In this document: positions 1-9,408 of the stretch, in pieces
Layout: every line of letters starts with the position of its first letter
Position numbering within the stretch: the stretch's first letter is position 1
Source of the DNA: JBGTSJ01 sp041940305
GTDB lineage: Bacteria > Planctomycetota > Planctomycetia > Planctomycetales > Planctomycetaceae
Direction of reading: 5' to 3'
Assembly (NCBI GenBank): GCA_041940305.1
Contig: JBGTSJ010000001.1
Coordinates: 558,001 to 622,000, forward strand
DNA length: 64,000 nt
Notes under the pieces: model-generated
What the model was told of the DNA's origin: nothing
The model's input: only the letters and a program-made list of their open reading frames with translations
Databases searched by the model: none
Position numbers and translations under genes: made by a program

Positions 1-198
1 GACGCCGCATTTTTTCCAAAGTGCGTTGTTGACTCAGGTTTCGGGCACGGCTAGCCTGATAATTCACTTATGTTGAGGTGCTGCGCGCCCCGCTCCGTCG
101 TTTCGGGTCAGTGAAACTGGCTTAACTTCGTCGACTCTGCGGGCTCCGGCAGTATGCCAGTGATCCGTTCTTAGTCGGTCGCCTCTGAGGATTCAGGT

Positions 199-2010
199 AT
201 GTCCTTGTCTCGCGCCGCTCGCCTGCGTTGGAGTTTTGTCGCCGGACTGGCCGGCGCTTTGGTCGCCCCATCCTGGCAGTCGTTCACCTGGGCGCAGCAG
301 CCAGACCAGGCGACGACCGTGAAGGCATCCGAACTGCCGGAAGGAGCGGTGGACCTCACCGACAAGGTGACCGTCACCGTCAACGGCAGCCTGCGGAGCA
401 CCGCCAGGACGAACCACTCGGCCGCCATCAGCGTTCAGAATACGTCCACAGAAGATCTGAAAGGTCCTCTGGTGGTAGTCGTCGACGGTACCGGCATCGC
501 GACGCTCGTCGTTGAGGACGAAGCCGGCACGCTCCCGACCGGCCAGCCCTACATCGACATCCTCGATCAGCGGGGCACGCTGCGGGCCGGCATCACGCTC
601 CGCACACAGAAGATCGACTTCAGCTCGGACGATGTCCTCACGCTGGCCCAGCGGCAGCAGTTCGAACTCAAGTTTCGGGTCCTGTACCTCCCGGAAGAAG
701 CGCGGACCGCCCAGTCGGAAGAGGGGGACGACGACAAGATCCCCGGCAAGAACTACTCCCAGAAGGACTTTGACCGCATTGCCGCCCTCCAGGAGAAGTG
801 GACGATTCCGCTGATCCAGCGCGGGGACGGACTGGTGTACGGCACCGGCCTGGCGGAGAACGACGAAGGCGACCTGGTCATTCGCGTCTATGCGCAGCGC
901 CCCGGTGTGAAAGAACAGCTCCCCCGGGAGATTGACGGCATCCCCCTGCAGATTCGAGGCATCGGCGAGCCGTTCCACGCGGGCCCGGCCTTCGACCACG
1001 TCATCTACGTCAACGGAAAGCCGGTCAAGGCCGGTTCGCTGGACGATGCGGATGCGGAAGAGGGAGCGGATCGGCCTCAGGTTGCCGAACGTCCGCTGCC
1101 CATTATCACCGACCCCACGCAGCGCTTTGCCCGGCCGGTGCCGATCGGCATCTCGATTTCCAATGCCGACCGACTGTTCGATATTGTTCCCCGTGCATTG
1201 TGCTACTCCGGCACCTTGGGCTGCCGCTGCGTCGATCCGCTCGGCAACGAGTACATTCTCACGAATTGCCACGTCGGGGCGGCCTTCTACAGCCCGACGT
1301 TCGCCACGCCGCTCAGGCTGACCGGCATCGTGGGCGAGCGGATCGTTCAGCCCAGCACCGGTGACCTCCTCCCCATTCCCTGTAACCTGATTCCGACGGA
1401 CGTCCTCGGGTTCCTCGTCGATTTCGAGGACATTGTCACGACGACCTTCCAGGTCGCCGCGCTTGGCGGCGCCCCTCCGCATGTCATGGATGCATCAGTG
1501 ATCCGGGCGCTCCCCGGCCAGGTGGGCTTCGCCCCCGCGCCGGGCACATACGCAGGCGTCAAACGCGATGTGCTTTACCAGCCTCGCTTGGGAACGCAGG
1601 TCGAGAAAGCCGGCCGCACAACGCTGTTCACCAACGGCCAGATCACGGGTGTCAACGTCGCTGCCATCGTCGGCATCGGAGGAGGGACGCGCGTCGGCTA
1701 CTTCATCAAACAGTTCGAAGTGGCCAACATGGTCGCTGGCGGCCACCCGTTCAGCCAGGGTGGCGACTCGGGATCGTTGATCGTCGCCTATGACCCGGGT
1801 GGCGAGAACGATGGCAAGCCGATCGCCCTACTGTTCGCCGGCGGACCTTCCGGAGCCGTTGATGCGACGCTCGCCAATCCCATCGGACCGATTCTGGCGA
1901 GGTTTAATCTCATGATCGACGACGGTAACGGCCCGCCGTTCCACGCCGGTCATTCCGGCACCATGGGCGGCGCTGTCGGCCCGCTCGACCCGCCGTCCTA
2001 CGTCAAATAG
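199..2010 (+). CDS. secreted trypsin-like serine protease homologue
   Basis: A 603-residue protein with an N-terminal signal peptide (hydrophobic stretch at about residues 10-32 ending before AQQ), so it is probably exported. The C-terminal half carries the two best-conserved signatures of chymotrypsin-fold (S1-like) peptidases: TNCHV with His358, and QGGDSGS with Ser524 as likely nucleophile. Asp408 or Asp411 lies between them and could complete the triad. Residues about 40-300 look like beta-rich domains of unknown role (an Ig-like stretch followed by a segment rich in acidic residues). The gene stands alone, ahead of a strong terminator and convergent with the next gene. Peptidase activity is inferred from motifs only; substrate and partners are unknown. 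A long N-terminal non-peptidase region is unusual for a simple digestive protease. Confidence 0.75.
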   Translation: MSLSRAARLRWSFVAGLAGALVAPSWQSFTWAQQPDQATTVKASELPEGAVDLTDKVTVTVNGSLRSTARTNHSAAISVQNTSTEDLKGPLVVVVDGTGIATLVVEDEAGTLPTGQPYIDILDQRGTLRAGITLRTQKIDFSSDDVLTLAQRQQFELKFRVLYLPEEARTAQSEEGDDDKIPGKNYSQKDFDRIAALQEKWTIPLIQRGDGLVYGTGLAENDEGDLVIRVYAQRPGVKEQLPREIDGIPLQIRGIGEPFHAGPAFDHVIYVNGKPVKAGSLDDADAEEGADRPQVAERPLPIITDPTQRFARPVPIGISISNADRLFDIVPRALCYSGTLGCRCVDPLGNEYILTNCHVGAAFYSPTFATPLRLTGIVGERIVQPSTGDLLPIPCNLIPTDVLGFLVDFEDIVTTTFQVAALGGAPPHVMDASVIRALPGQVGFAPAPGTYAGVKRDVLYQPRLGTQVEKAGRTTLFTNGQITGVNVAAIVGIGGGTRVGYFIKQFEVANMVAGGHPFSQGGDSGSLIVAYDPGGENDGKPIALLFAGGPSGAVDATLANPIGPILARFNLMIDDGNGPPFHAGHSGTMGGAVGPLDPPSYVK

Positions 2011-2033
2011 GACTGCGGCATCGGCTCTCGACG

Positions 2034-2062
2034 AGCGGCGGGGTTCAGCCCCGCCGCTTTTT
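2034..2062 (+). terminator. Rho-independent terminator after the protease gene
   Basis: A perfect 10-bp GC-rich stem (AGCGGCGGGG, 2034-2043, with its complement at 2049-2058) closes a 5-base loop and is followed directly by a run of five T. It lies 24 bases after the stop codon at 2010. The T run is on the plus side only, so it serves the protease gene rather than the convergent ATPase gene. Confidence 0.9.
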
Positions 2063-2077
2063 CATTGGAACCGGCGC

Positions 2078-2983
2078 TCATTCGGCATGGGCTGGCGGAC
2101 CCAGCCGCAGGCCCCGCGAGCCGATCTCAAACGGCACGATCGACTCGTCGCACGCACTCCCGCGATGCTTCGCCACGCACAGCGCCCGCGTCATCCGCCG
2201 GCCGTCCCGCACCTTGCCCATCAGCAGGATCGTGTTGGCGTTGGAGAGCAAGTCGCCGCTCTGCAGCGGCCGCGACAGCAGCGGCTCCAGCAGGACCTCA
2301 TGCGTCGTGCATAACAGCAGGCAGCCGATCCGCCGGTAATTGTACGCATGCGTCTGCACCTGCGGCTCCTGCTCCCGGTACCCCGCGCGAAACAGGTCCC
2401 GCGCCGTCCAGTCGTGCTCCTTGCGCAGGATCTGGTGATAGATGTATTCGAACAGTTCCAACTGAAATGAGTCCGTCGGGCGGTCCGATGGTTCGATGCC
2501 GTCGATCACGCACCGCCGGACTCCGTGGGCGAAGTTGCAGTAAAAGAACCGGATCGTCTCCTGCAGTTTGTGGTTGAGTTCCGCCTTCCACACCCGCAGG
2601 TCGTCCGTCGAAAGCTCCGTCGCCGTCACACGGCGCCCGGCCCGTGAGAACAGGCGGCAGAGGTCGCGGCGGGATTGTGCGCGATCCCAGATCGACTGTG
2701 CGTCGAACGCGAGACCGGGCGTCTGCTCGTCAAGATTCCAGCCGAACATCCGCTCGGCGTACTCCCGATGAGACTGCGAATCGCCGCGGGCCGTCATGTC
2801 GAACAGGATGCCCCGCTCCCCTTCCTGTGCTGCCCCTGCGCCGGCGAACTGCAGGCCGAGCTGCGTCTTACCGATGCCGGTCGCACCCAGCACCACCGTC
2901 AGCGTGCCGGGCAGCAGGCCTCCTCCGAGCAGCGAGTCCAGTTCGGAGATGCCTGTGCTCAGTCGATCGTTCGTCTCGGTCAT
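2078..2983 (-). CDS. KaiC/RecA-like P-loop ATPase
   Basis: A 301-residue soluble protein. The start (ISELDSLLGGGLLPGTLTV) is the classic entry to the KaiC/RadA-like branch of the RecA superfamily, followed by Walker A GATGIGKT at residues 33-40. A Walker B-like strand RRCVIDGIEP with Asp161 comes later. It is a single-domain protein, unlike the double-domain cyanobacterial KaiC, and no KaiA, KaiB or gas-vesicle genes are nearby. Such stand-alone proteins often act in signalling or regulation, but no specific role can be given here. It is transcribed divergently from the gene at 3306 and converges on the protease gene. No signal peptide or membrane segment is visible. Confidence 0.75.
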   Translation of the reverse strand: MTETNDRLSTGISELDSLLGGGLLPGTLTVVLGATGIGKTQLGLQFAGAGAAQEGERGILFDMTARGDSQSHREYAERMFGWNLDEQTPGLAFDAQSIWDRAQSRRDLCRLFSRAGRRVTATELSTDDLRVWKAELNHKLQETIRFFYCNFAHGVRRCVIDGIEPSDRPTDSFQLELFEYIYHQILRKEHDWTARDLFRAGYREQEPQVQTHAYNYRRIGCLLLCTTHEVLLEPLLSRPLQSGDLLSNANTILLMGKVRDGRRMTRALCVAKHRGSACDESIVPFEIGSRGLRLGPPAHAE

Positions 2984-3305
2984 TCTGTTTCAATTCGCAG
3001 GAGGAAGGGGAGACCGTGCGCCGACCAAATCGTCCGTTTGTCGGAGGAACTGGTGTTCCCGTCAAGTGGACGGCATGCAGTGACTTTCGGTTGTCGCACG
3101 CACAGTCCGCTGTGCCGTCCGCTGGTCTCACTGCAAAAACACGGTGAACCCTGGGACCAAGTGTGCCCCCCACGAAAATCCGCTCCTGCATCCAGTCGAC
3201 GGCGACGGCTCCGCAACCCTTGGACAGGCGCATCCCGCGGGGTACAGTGAACGCCGGTGCGGAGGTCGTTTCCACTCGGCGGGTTGATCAACAGGAGAGC
3301 CACTG
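2984..3305. promoter_or_regulatory. divergent spacer with a candidate plus-strand promoter
   Basis: This 322-base spacer separates two divergent genes. On the plus strand TGGACA (3221-3226) and TACAGT (3243-3248), 16 bases apart, make a plausible sigma-70 promoter about 58 bases ahead of the start at 3306. An AGGAG ribosome binding site sits at 3292-3296. I see no open reading frame, repeat or RNA gene in the rest of the spacer. Confidence 0.45.
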
Positions 3306-4409
3306 ATGAACACGTTCCGGTCCTGTCTCGCGGCTGCGGCCGCTGTGTTGCTGTGTGCCACGGCCGCGACGGCTGCGGACGTCTATGGTCTCGAAAAAGG
3401 GACTCCCGATCTCAAATCGGCCGACGTCCTGGCGTTTGGCGTGGACGGCATCCTGTTCGTCGGGGACACGCAAAATGCCGCGGTGTTCGCCATCCAGACG
3501 GGCGACAAGAGCGGCAACCCGGCCGAAGCGACGTACGACATCGAGGGCCTCAACGTCAAGATCGCCGAGCAGCTGGGGGCCGACTCGCAGTCGCTGTCGA
3601 TCAACGACCTCGCGGTGAATCCGGCGAGCGGCAATCTGTATCTGGCCGTCACCAGCGACCGGCAGCCGGCGATCGTGCGCGTGGATCAGCAGGGGGCCAT
3701 TTCGCAGGTGGAACTGAAGGACATTCCGTTCGCGCGCGCCGATTTGCCGAATCCGCCGCAGGACGGCGAAGTCGGCGAAGGCCGCCGCCGCCGCAACCCG
3801 CGCCGCGAGTCGATCACGGACCTGGCTTTCGTCGATGGACAGGTGATCGTCACCGGTCTCAGCGCCGCCGACGCTCCGTCCACCGTCCGTTCCTTCGCCT
3901 TTCCGTTCGCGGAGGTCAATGAGGGAATCAACCTGGAGATCTATCACGGCGCGCACGGCAAGGTGGAAGACTACGCCGTGGTCCGCACGTTTGTGCCGTT
4001 CATGATCGGCGGCGAACCGAACCTGCTGGCCGGCTTCACCTGCACGCCGCTGGTGAAGTTCCCACTCTCCGAAGTGCAGGCCGGCGGCGACAAGGTGAAG
4101 GGGACAACCGTCGCCGAACTGGGCAACCAGAACCGCCCGCTCGACATGATCGTGTACGAGAAAGACGGCAAGAGCTACCTGCTGATCATCAATACCAACC
4201 GCGGCACGATGAAGGTCAGCACCGAGAAGATTGAATCGAATCCCGGCATCACTGCCCGGGTCGAGAATGAGACCGCCGGTCAGCCTTACGAGAAGATCAC
4301 CGACCTCGCCGGGGCCGTCCAGCTCGACAAGCTGAACGACACGTCGGCCGTCGTCCTGGTGCAGACAGACAGCGGAGCCCTCGATCTCCGCACGACCGAA
4401 CTGCCGTAG
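3306..4409 (+). CDS. secreted protein of unknown function, propeller-like
   Basis: A 367-residue protein with a clear signal peptide (MNTFRSCLAAAAAVLLCATA, cleavage near residue 24 after TAA). The mature part is a series of beta-strand pairs with repeated patterns such as VLAFGVDGILFVGD, NDLAVNPASGNLYLAV and ITDLAFVDGQVIVTG. This periodicity suggests a six- or seven-bladed beta-propeller of the SMP-30/NHL/YncE type, but no catalytic signature stands out. A short Arg-rich segment (EGRRRRNPRR, about residues 160-170) is odd in an exported protein. Start choice is supported by AGGAG nine bases upstream. The gene ends before a perfect inverted repeat at 4439. I do not recognise the family; function unknown. 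Confidence 0.7.
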   Translation: MNTFRSCLAAAAAVLLCATAATAADVYGLEKGTPDLKSADVLAFGVDGILFVGDTQNAAVFAIQTGDKSGNPAEATYDIEGLNVKIAEQLGADSQSLSINDLAVNPASGNLYLAVTSDRQPAIVRVDQQGAISQVELKDIPFARADLPNPPQDGEVGEGRRRRNPRRESITDLAFVDGQVIVTGLSAADAPSTVRSFAFPFAEVNEGINLEIYHGAHGKVEDYAVVRTFVPFMIGGEPNLLAGFTCTPLVKFPLSEVQAGGDKVKGTTVAELGNQNRPLDMIVYEKDGKSYLLIINTNRGTMKVSTEKIESNPGITARVENETAGQPYEKITDLAGAVQLDKLNDTSAVVLVQTDSGALDLRTTELP

Positions 4410-4438
4410 GCGGCAGTGGAGTCTCCTGCAACGCGGCC

Positions 4439-4472
4439 AGAAACCCGGTTTCTGCAAAGAAACCGGGTTTCT
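4439..4472. terminator. perfect inverted repeat between convergent genes
   Basis: AGAAACCCGGTTTCT (4439-4453), a 4-base loop GCAA, then its exact reverse complement (4458-4472) give a 15-bp stem. It lies 29 bases after the stop of the plus gene and 31 bases before the stop of the minus-strand WD40 gene, so it could terminate both. There is no long T run. A near-identical palindrome core occurs at 50647-50661 inside the kinase gene, which suggests that this is also a dispersed repeat. Confidence 0.7.
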
Positions 4473-4503
4473 CTGTGCGCCGATATCAAAGCCCCGAGCC
4501 TGA

Positions 4504-7500
4504 TTACTCTTCGGGATCTGAATCCGGTCCCAGCGTCTGCAGCATCTGGTTGTTGGTCCCATTCCAGATGCGCAGGACGCCGTCCTGTCCGCCGGCGATC
4601 ACCAGCTGCCGGTTCGGCGTCGCGTCGACGCAGTGCAGATACGCCTGCGCGTCAAACGGGCCGATGATCTGTCCGCCGTTGTTGGCGTTGTGCTGCCGGA
4701 CGAGGCGGTCGCCGCAGGCCGAGACGATGAACTCGGTGTCGCCGATGAACCGCACGCAGGTCACGGCTTTGCCGAAGCCCTCGATCGTGCGGAACTGGTC
4801 GCCGGTCTCCGGATTCCAGACCTTGATCGTCCCGTCCGCGCTGCTGCTGACGAGCAGCTGCCCGTCGGATTTCCATGAGGTCCCCAGCACGTAGTTAGTG
4901 TGCCCCTCGAATCGCCGCAGTTCCGCGCCGTCGGGGAGGCTGAAGGTCCGGAGGTACTTGTCGGCCCCCGCCGAGGCGAGCCGCTTTCCGTCCGGGGAGA
5001 TCGAGACGGCGAACACGCTGTCCAGATGCGCTTCGGGCAGGTCGAACAGAACGCTGCCGTCGGCGACGTTGAAGACCTTCACCTGCCCGCTCCGCGACGG
5101 CACCCCTCCGCCGACGGCCAGCAGGCCACCGTCGTCGCTGAAGTCCAGCCCCAGCACGCGGTCTACGAGGATCGTCGGGTCGTCAATCGCGCCGATGGAC
5201 CGCTCCAGCTGCCACTTGGGATTCGTCTCCCACTGGATGGCGTTGCCGGCTGCGTCGAGACTCACGAGCAATTCCGGACCTGCGAATGTCGCACTGTGGA
5301 TCGGCCCGGCGTGTCCGGCAAAGGCGGCGATGGGCGCGCCGGTCTCGGCGTCCCAGGTATGGACGGATGGGTAGTCACCGCCGGTCGCGAGCGTGCGGCC
5401 GTCGGGTGAGAAGGCCACCGTCTTCTGCGGGAGTTCCGCGGCGGTCGATTCCTGCTGGGCCTGCTCGAACTGCTGCTTGACCTCCGCGAGCGCGGCGTCC
5501 GCGGCCGTCAGCGATTCCTTCGCCGCCGGCACTTCGGCCTGTGCCGCCGCCAGCTCCCGCACCGCCACGGCATGCTGCTGCGCCGCGAGATTCTGCGTGC
5601 TCTCCGCCTGTTTCAGCGCAGTCAGCGCGTCGTTGTAGGGTTTCTGCGTCTCGACGGCCTTCGACGCCGCCTGGTTCGCGGCTTCCGCAGTCTGTTGCGC
5701 GGCTTGCGCCGGCGCCGTTTGTGCAGCCGTCGCGGCCTGGGACTTCGTCGCCGCATCCTGCGCGGCCTGCTGCGCCGCGGCGGCCGATGCGGCAAGATCC
5801 TGGTTGTCAGGCTGACTCTGCGCGGCCGTCGCCAGTTGCGAGGCCCGCATCTGCGCCCGCTGCGCTTCCTCGGCCGCCGTCATCGCCAGCGCATCGGCTT
5901 CCTCTTTGGCGAGCGCCGCCTTTTGAGCGACGGCGGCCGCTTCCACCGCAGCTTTCTCCGCGGCGACTTTGGCGTCATTGGCCGTTTTGAAAGCGGCCTG
6001 CTGCTGCGTCACCGCGGTGTTCGCGGTCGCGAGCGCCTGGTTGAGGGTCTGCTCCGCCTGTGTCTTGGCCGTCAGATCCTGCTCCGCCGCGGTGACCCGT
6101 TGTTGAGCTGCGGCCTGGCGAGCGGTCGCGGCGTTCTGCTGCTGCTGCAGGCGGGCGACGAGCGTCCGCAGGCGGAGATCGCCGCGGAGGTCGATTGGCT
6201 GATTGTTCGCTGCGTTCCAGAGTCGCGTCGTGCCGTTGTCGCCGGCCGATGCGTACCGCTGTGCATCGGGACGGACGGCGACGCATTGGATTGGGCTGCC
6301 GTGGTTCAACTGCAAAATCGCCTGCCCGTTCTCCAGATTCCAGCGGCGCAGCGTGCCGTCGAGACTTCCCGACAGCACCTGCAGCGGGGTTTCCGGAATC
6401 GCGGCCAGTGACGTCACAGCGCCCGAATGCCCCGGGACGGTGCGAACGGCATGAATCGTCGCGGTGCGGACCCCCCCCTCCCCCGCCGCCATAAACAGGG
6501 TCGTGCCGGACTCCGCGTCCCCCCCGGCGACGATGTCCGCCGCAGTCGTGCCGTCTCCGTGGACCCGTTCCAGAATCACACCGGTCGCTGCGTCGAACAC
6601 GTGCACGTCCGGCTGCTCTCCGCCGGTCGCCGCGATCAGATGCAACCCGTCCAGGCTCCACGCGACCGTCTGAACGGGACCGGTCGCATTCGGTATCTGT
6701 GGATTTGCGCCTGCCCCGTTGGCGGACTGCCATAACCGGATCGTGCCGTTCTCACCGGCGGTTGCCAGCACCTGGCCATTCGGCGACAGCGCGAGATCAC
6801 GGATCGCCGCTCCGTGGTTCGCCGTGTAGAACGGGTTGCCGTCGCCTCCGGTCTGATAGCCGCGGATTGTTCCATCGGCCGACGCGGCATACACCTGCTG
6901 TCCGTCCGCGTTGGTCGCCAGTCCGGTCACCGGCTGCGTCATGCCCCGCAGTGCGAGCATGAATTCCAGACCCCGCGTCGTCATGCTTCCGTCTGAGGCA
7001 GTGAGCCTGATGTGCTGCGCATCGGCCCCGAATTCGCCGCTCACCGACTGCTCGGCGACCATCTCCTGCAGTACCCGACCGGTGGCTGTCTCCCAGATTG
7101 TGAGTGACTGGCCCGTGGCGAGCGCCAGGAGTCGCGCGCCGTCCGCGCTGAAGTTGAGCGAGGTGGCCGCGTGGTCGCGGGCGGGGAGAGTCTGCAGCAA
7201 CTGGCCGTTAGCCGCCTGATAGATCCGCACTGCTTTGTCGTCGCCCGAGAGCGCCAGCAACGCGCCGTCGCGGCTGATCCCCATCTGCACGATTGCCGCC
7301 GGATCGGAAATGGCCCGCGTCTGCTGGCCGTTGCTCGGGTTCCAGAACCGCACCGTGTGATCGGCCGACGCCGAAGTCGGCTGGTCGCCCGCCGTGAACG
7401 CGACGGCGACGACGGGTGCTGTATGTCCGGGACAGTCCGCGATGAGCGTCGCATCCGCGGCGTTCCAGAGCTTGACGCTGTTATCAGCCGCGCCGGACAG

Positions 7501-9345
7501 CACCCGGGCGCCGTCCGCGCTGAATGCCACTCCCCGCACTGCGCCGGCATGCTCGGCAAACGCGACCGGCTCGGCATTCGCATCGTTCAGGTTCCACACG
7601 CGGACAGTCTGGTCCACGGACCCGGTCGCGATCTTTGACGCATCGCCGCTGAAAGCGATGCACAGCACGTCGCCGGTGTGCCCCGTCAGCGTTCTCGTCA
7701 CAGCACCATCCGCCGCATTGCGGACGACGACGGCGGGCTGGCCGTTCACCTTGAGCGCGCTGGCCAGCAGGCGTCCATCCGTCGAGGAAACGGTGAGCGT
7801 CGCTTCCGCGCCAGCGGCGGGCGTCGTCTGAGTCTCGGATGGGGACAAAGTCCAGATCGTCGCTGCGCCATCCGCTGCTCCCGCGACGAGCCGAGCGCCG
7901 TCGGGAGTAAACGCCAGGCTCTCGATGCCGACCAGCGATCCGGAGAGTGTCCGCTGCAGTTCGCCGGTCTGTGCGCTCCACAGACGAATCTGGCCGTCCG
8001 CTCCCGCCGTGGCGACCAGCGGCGACGCTCCCTCGGCCGCCACCGGCTGGAATGCAAGCGCGCGGATTTCCCCCTCCGGCCCCTGCCATGCCTTGAGTAC
8101 TGCCCGCGTTACGGCGTCTCGCACCTGAATGGCGCCGTTGGCCGCAGCCACGGCGATCTGCGTCCGGTCGGCGTTGAGCGCGAGTCGCTGTGCGGCGGCA
8201 AGGTTCTCCTCCAGCGGCACCGCTGCCGAATCGGGGACACTCCAGACCCGCAGCAGGTTGTCGTCGCCGCCGCTGACCAGCCAGTAAGGAGCGTCCTCCC
8301 GTCCCGTGGCGACGAGTTCGACGGCATTCAAAGGCGTCGGCGCATCCAGCCGGCCGACGAGCTTCGACTCGCCGGTGTTCCAGATCCGGATCGATCCGTC
8401 ACGGGACGCAGAGGCGAGCAGCCCGTCGGGGAGAAACCGCAGTGACCGAATGACGTCGGTGTGTCCGCTCAGCAGAATCGGGGCCGCTGCCGGATCGCCT
8501 CCCAGCGTCCAGACGCGGATGACATGATCCTCCGCCGCGACGGCGACCCATTGGCTGTCATGACTCACCGCGGTCGCCGTTCCCGGCGAGCCGGCGGCGA
8601 GTTCCAGCAGCCGGACATCCCGCGGACGCCGCCAGATCTTCACTTCGCGGAAACTGCCGGAGGCCAGCACGTCTCCGTCGGTGTTGAACGCCAGCGCAGG
8701 GACCAGGTCCAGGTGAGCAGTCGGCAGACTCTCCTCGGCGCCATGCTGCGCGAGCGCCGGGTCCGTCAGTTCGGCGACAAGCTGGCCGGTCGCGACGTGA
8801 TAAATGAAGATCCGGTTGCCGCGGCTGCATGCGGCGTACTGCCCGTCCTGCGTGATTACCGCCGCCAGCACAGGCTGAATGCGCTCCGGCAGGGCTCGCC
8901 AGTTCTGCGGTGAGAGAGAGGCCGTGCCGCCTCCGGCCGCTCCTTCGTCGATCCACTTCCGGATCAGGCCAAGTTCCTGGGACGAAAGATCCGACGCGGC
9001 GACGTCGTTGCCCGGCGGGGGCATGAACGGCTCGGACTGGTGCGCTCCCAGTTCAAGCAACAGGCTTTCGCCGCTCTTCCCGGCAACGACCGCGGGGCCG
9101 GAATTCCCCCCCTTGAGCGCGGCGGCGGCCGTCTCCAGCACCAGGCCCCCCTGCTGCTCACTCGCGCTGTGACAGGCGAGACACTTCTGCCGAAAGACCG
9201 GCAGGATCTCCTTCTCGAAACTGACCGGCGTCGTGCGGTCGATTTCGGCAATCGGAATCGGCTCCGCGCGGCTGATCGCCGGCGCGGCTCCCAAGGCGGC
9301 CAATAACGTGACCAGTGACAGCGTGCGAGTGCGCATGTCATGCAT
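4504..9345 (-). CDS. exported cytochrome c/WD40-repeat protein with central coiled coil
   Basis: A 1613-residue protein. After a signal peptide (LSLVTLLAALGAAPAISRA) comes a planctomycete-type cytochrome c module with haem motif CLACH (residues 55-59). About residues 150-1030 hold many WD40 repeats, recognisable by SGHTDVIRSLRF, SRDGSIRIWN and SADHTVRFWN type units. Residues about 1055-1300 are an Ala/Gln-rich coiled coil, after which WD40 repeats resume to the C-terminus. The likely start is ATG at 9345, ten bases after AAGGA; a TTG at 9354 is less well placed. It is the last gene of a minus-strand set with the PPC protein (64 bases upstream) and the PSD1 protein, a grouping seen often in planctomycetes. 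It probably acts outside the cytoplasmic membrane in a multiprotein assembly; the reaction is unknown. Confidence 0.85.
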   Translation of the reverse strand: MHDMRTRTLSLVTLLAALGAAPAISRAEPIPIAEIDRTTPVSFEKEILPVFRQKCLACHSASEQQGGLVLETAAAALKGGNSGPAVVAGKSGESLLLELGAHQSEPFMPPPGNDVAASDLSSQELGLIRKWIDEGAAGGGTASLSPQNWRALPERIQPVLAAVITQDGQYAACSRGNRIFIYHVATGQLVAELTDPALAQHGAEESLPTAHLDLVPALAFNTDGDVLASGSFREVKIWRRPRDVRLLELAAGSPGTATAVSHDSQWVAVAAEDHVIRVWTLGGDPAAAPILLSGHTDVIRSLRFLPDGLLASASRDGSIRIWNTGESKLVGRLDAPTPLNAVELVATGREDAPYWLVSGGDDNLLRVWSVPDSAAVPLEENLAAAQRLALNADRTQIAVAAANGAIQVRDAVTRAVLKAWQGPEGEIRALAFQPVAAEGASPLVATAGADGQIRLWSAQTGELQRTLSGSLVGIESLAFTPDGARLVAGAADGAATIWTLSPSETQTTPAAGAEATLTVSSTDGRLLASALKVNGQPAVVVRNAADGAVTRTLTGHTGDVLCIAFSGDASKIATGSVDQTVRVWNLNDANAEPVAFAEHAGAVRGVAFSADGARVLSGAADNSVKLWNAADATLIADCPGHTAPVVAVAFTAGDQPTSASADHTVRFWNPSNGQQTRAISDPAAIVQMGISRDGALLALSGDDKAVRIYQAANGQLLQTLPARDHAATSLNFSADGARLLALATGQSLTIWETATGRVLQEMVAEQSVSGEFGADAQHIRLTASDGSMTTRGLEFMLALRGMTQPVTGLATNADGQQVYAASADGTIRGYQTGGDGNPFYTANHGAAIRDLALSPNGQVLATAGENGTIRLWQSANGAGANPQIPNATGPVQTVAWSLDGLHLIAATGGEQPDVHVFDAATGVILERVHGDGTTAADIVAGGDAESGTTLFMAAGEGGVRTATIHAVRTVPGHSGAVTSLAAIPETPLQVLSGSLDGTLRRWNLENGQAILQLNHGSPIQCVAVRPDAQRYASAGDNGTTRLWNAANNQPIDLRGDLRLRTLVARLQQQQNAATARQAAAQQRVTAAEQDLTAKTQAEQTLNQALATANTAVTQQQAAFKTANDAKVAAEKAAVEAAAVAQKAALAKEEADALAMTAAEEAQRAQMRASQLATAAQSQPDNQDLAASAAAAQQAAQDAATKSQAATAAQTAPAQAAQQTAEAANQAASKAVETQKPYNDALTALKQAESTQNLAAQQHAVAVRELAAAQAEVPAAKESLTAADAALAEVKQQFEQAQQESTAAELPQKTVAFSPDGRTLATGGDYPSVHTWDAETGAPIAAFAGHAGPIHSATFAGPELLVSLDAAGNAIQWETNPKWQLERSIGAIDDPTILVDRVLGLDFSDDGGLLAVGGGVPSRSGQVKVFNVADGSVLFDLPEAHLDSVFAVSISPDGKRLASAGADKYLRTFSLPDGAELRRFEGHTNYVLGTSWKSDGQLLVSSSADGTIKVWNPETGDQFRTIEGFGKAVTCVRFIGDTEFIVSACGDRLVRQHNANNGGQIIGPFDAQAYLHCVDATPNRQLVIAGGQDGVLRIWNGTNNQMLQTLGPDSDPEE

Positions 9346-9408
9346 CAGAAACAATTCCTTGCTCGCGGCGCGCTCCCCTGGCGGGTCGCGGCTAAACGGT
9401 GAGTTGAG

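Noticed and set aside
29..63. TTGACT (29-34) and GATAAT (58-63) as a promoter for the protease gene
   Set aside because: The 23-base separation is too long for a sigma-70 promoter.
3288..4562. 424-codon minus-strand frame opposite the secreted protein at 3306
   Set aside because: It runs through the perfect inverted repeat at 4439-4472, has no domain, and is antisense to a protein with a clear signal peptide.
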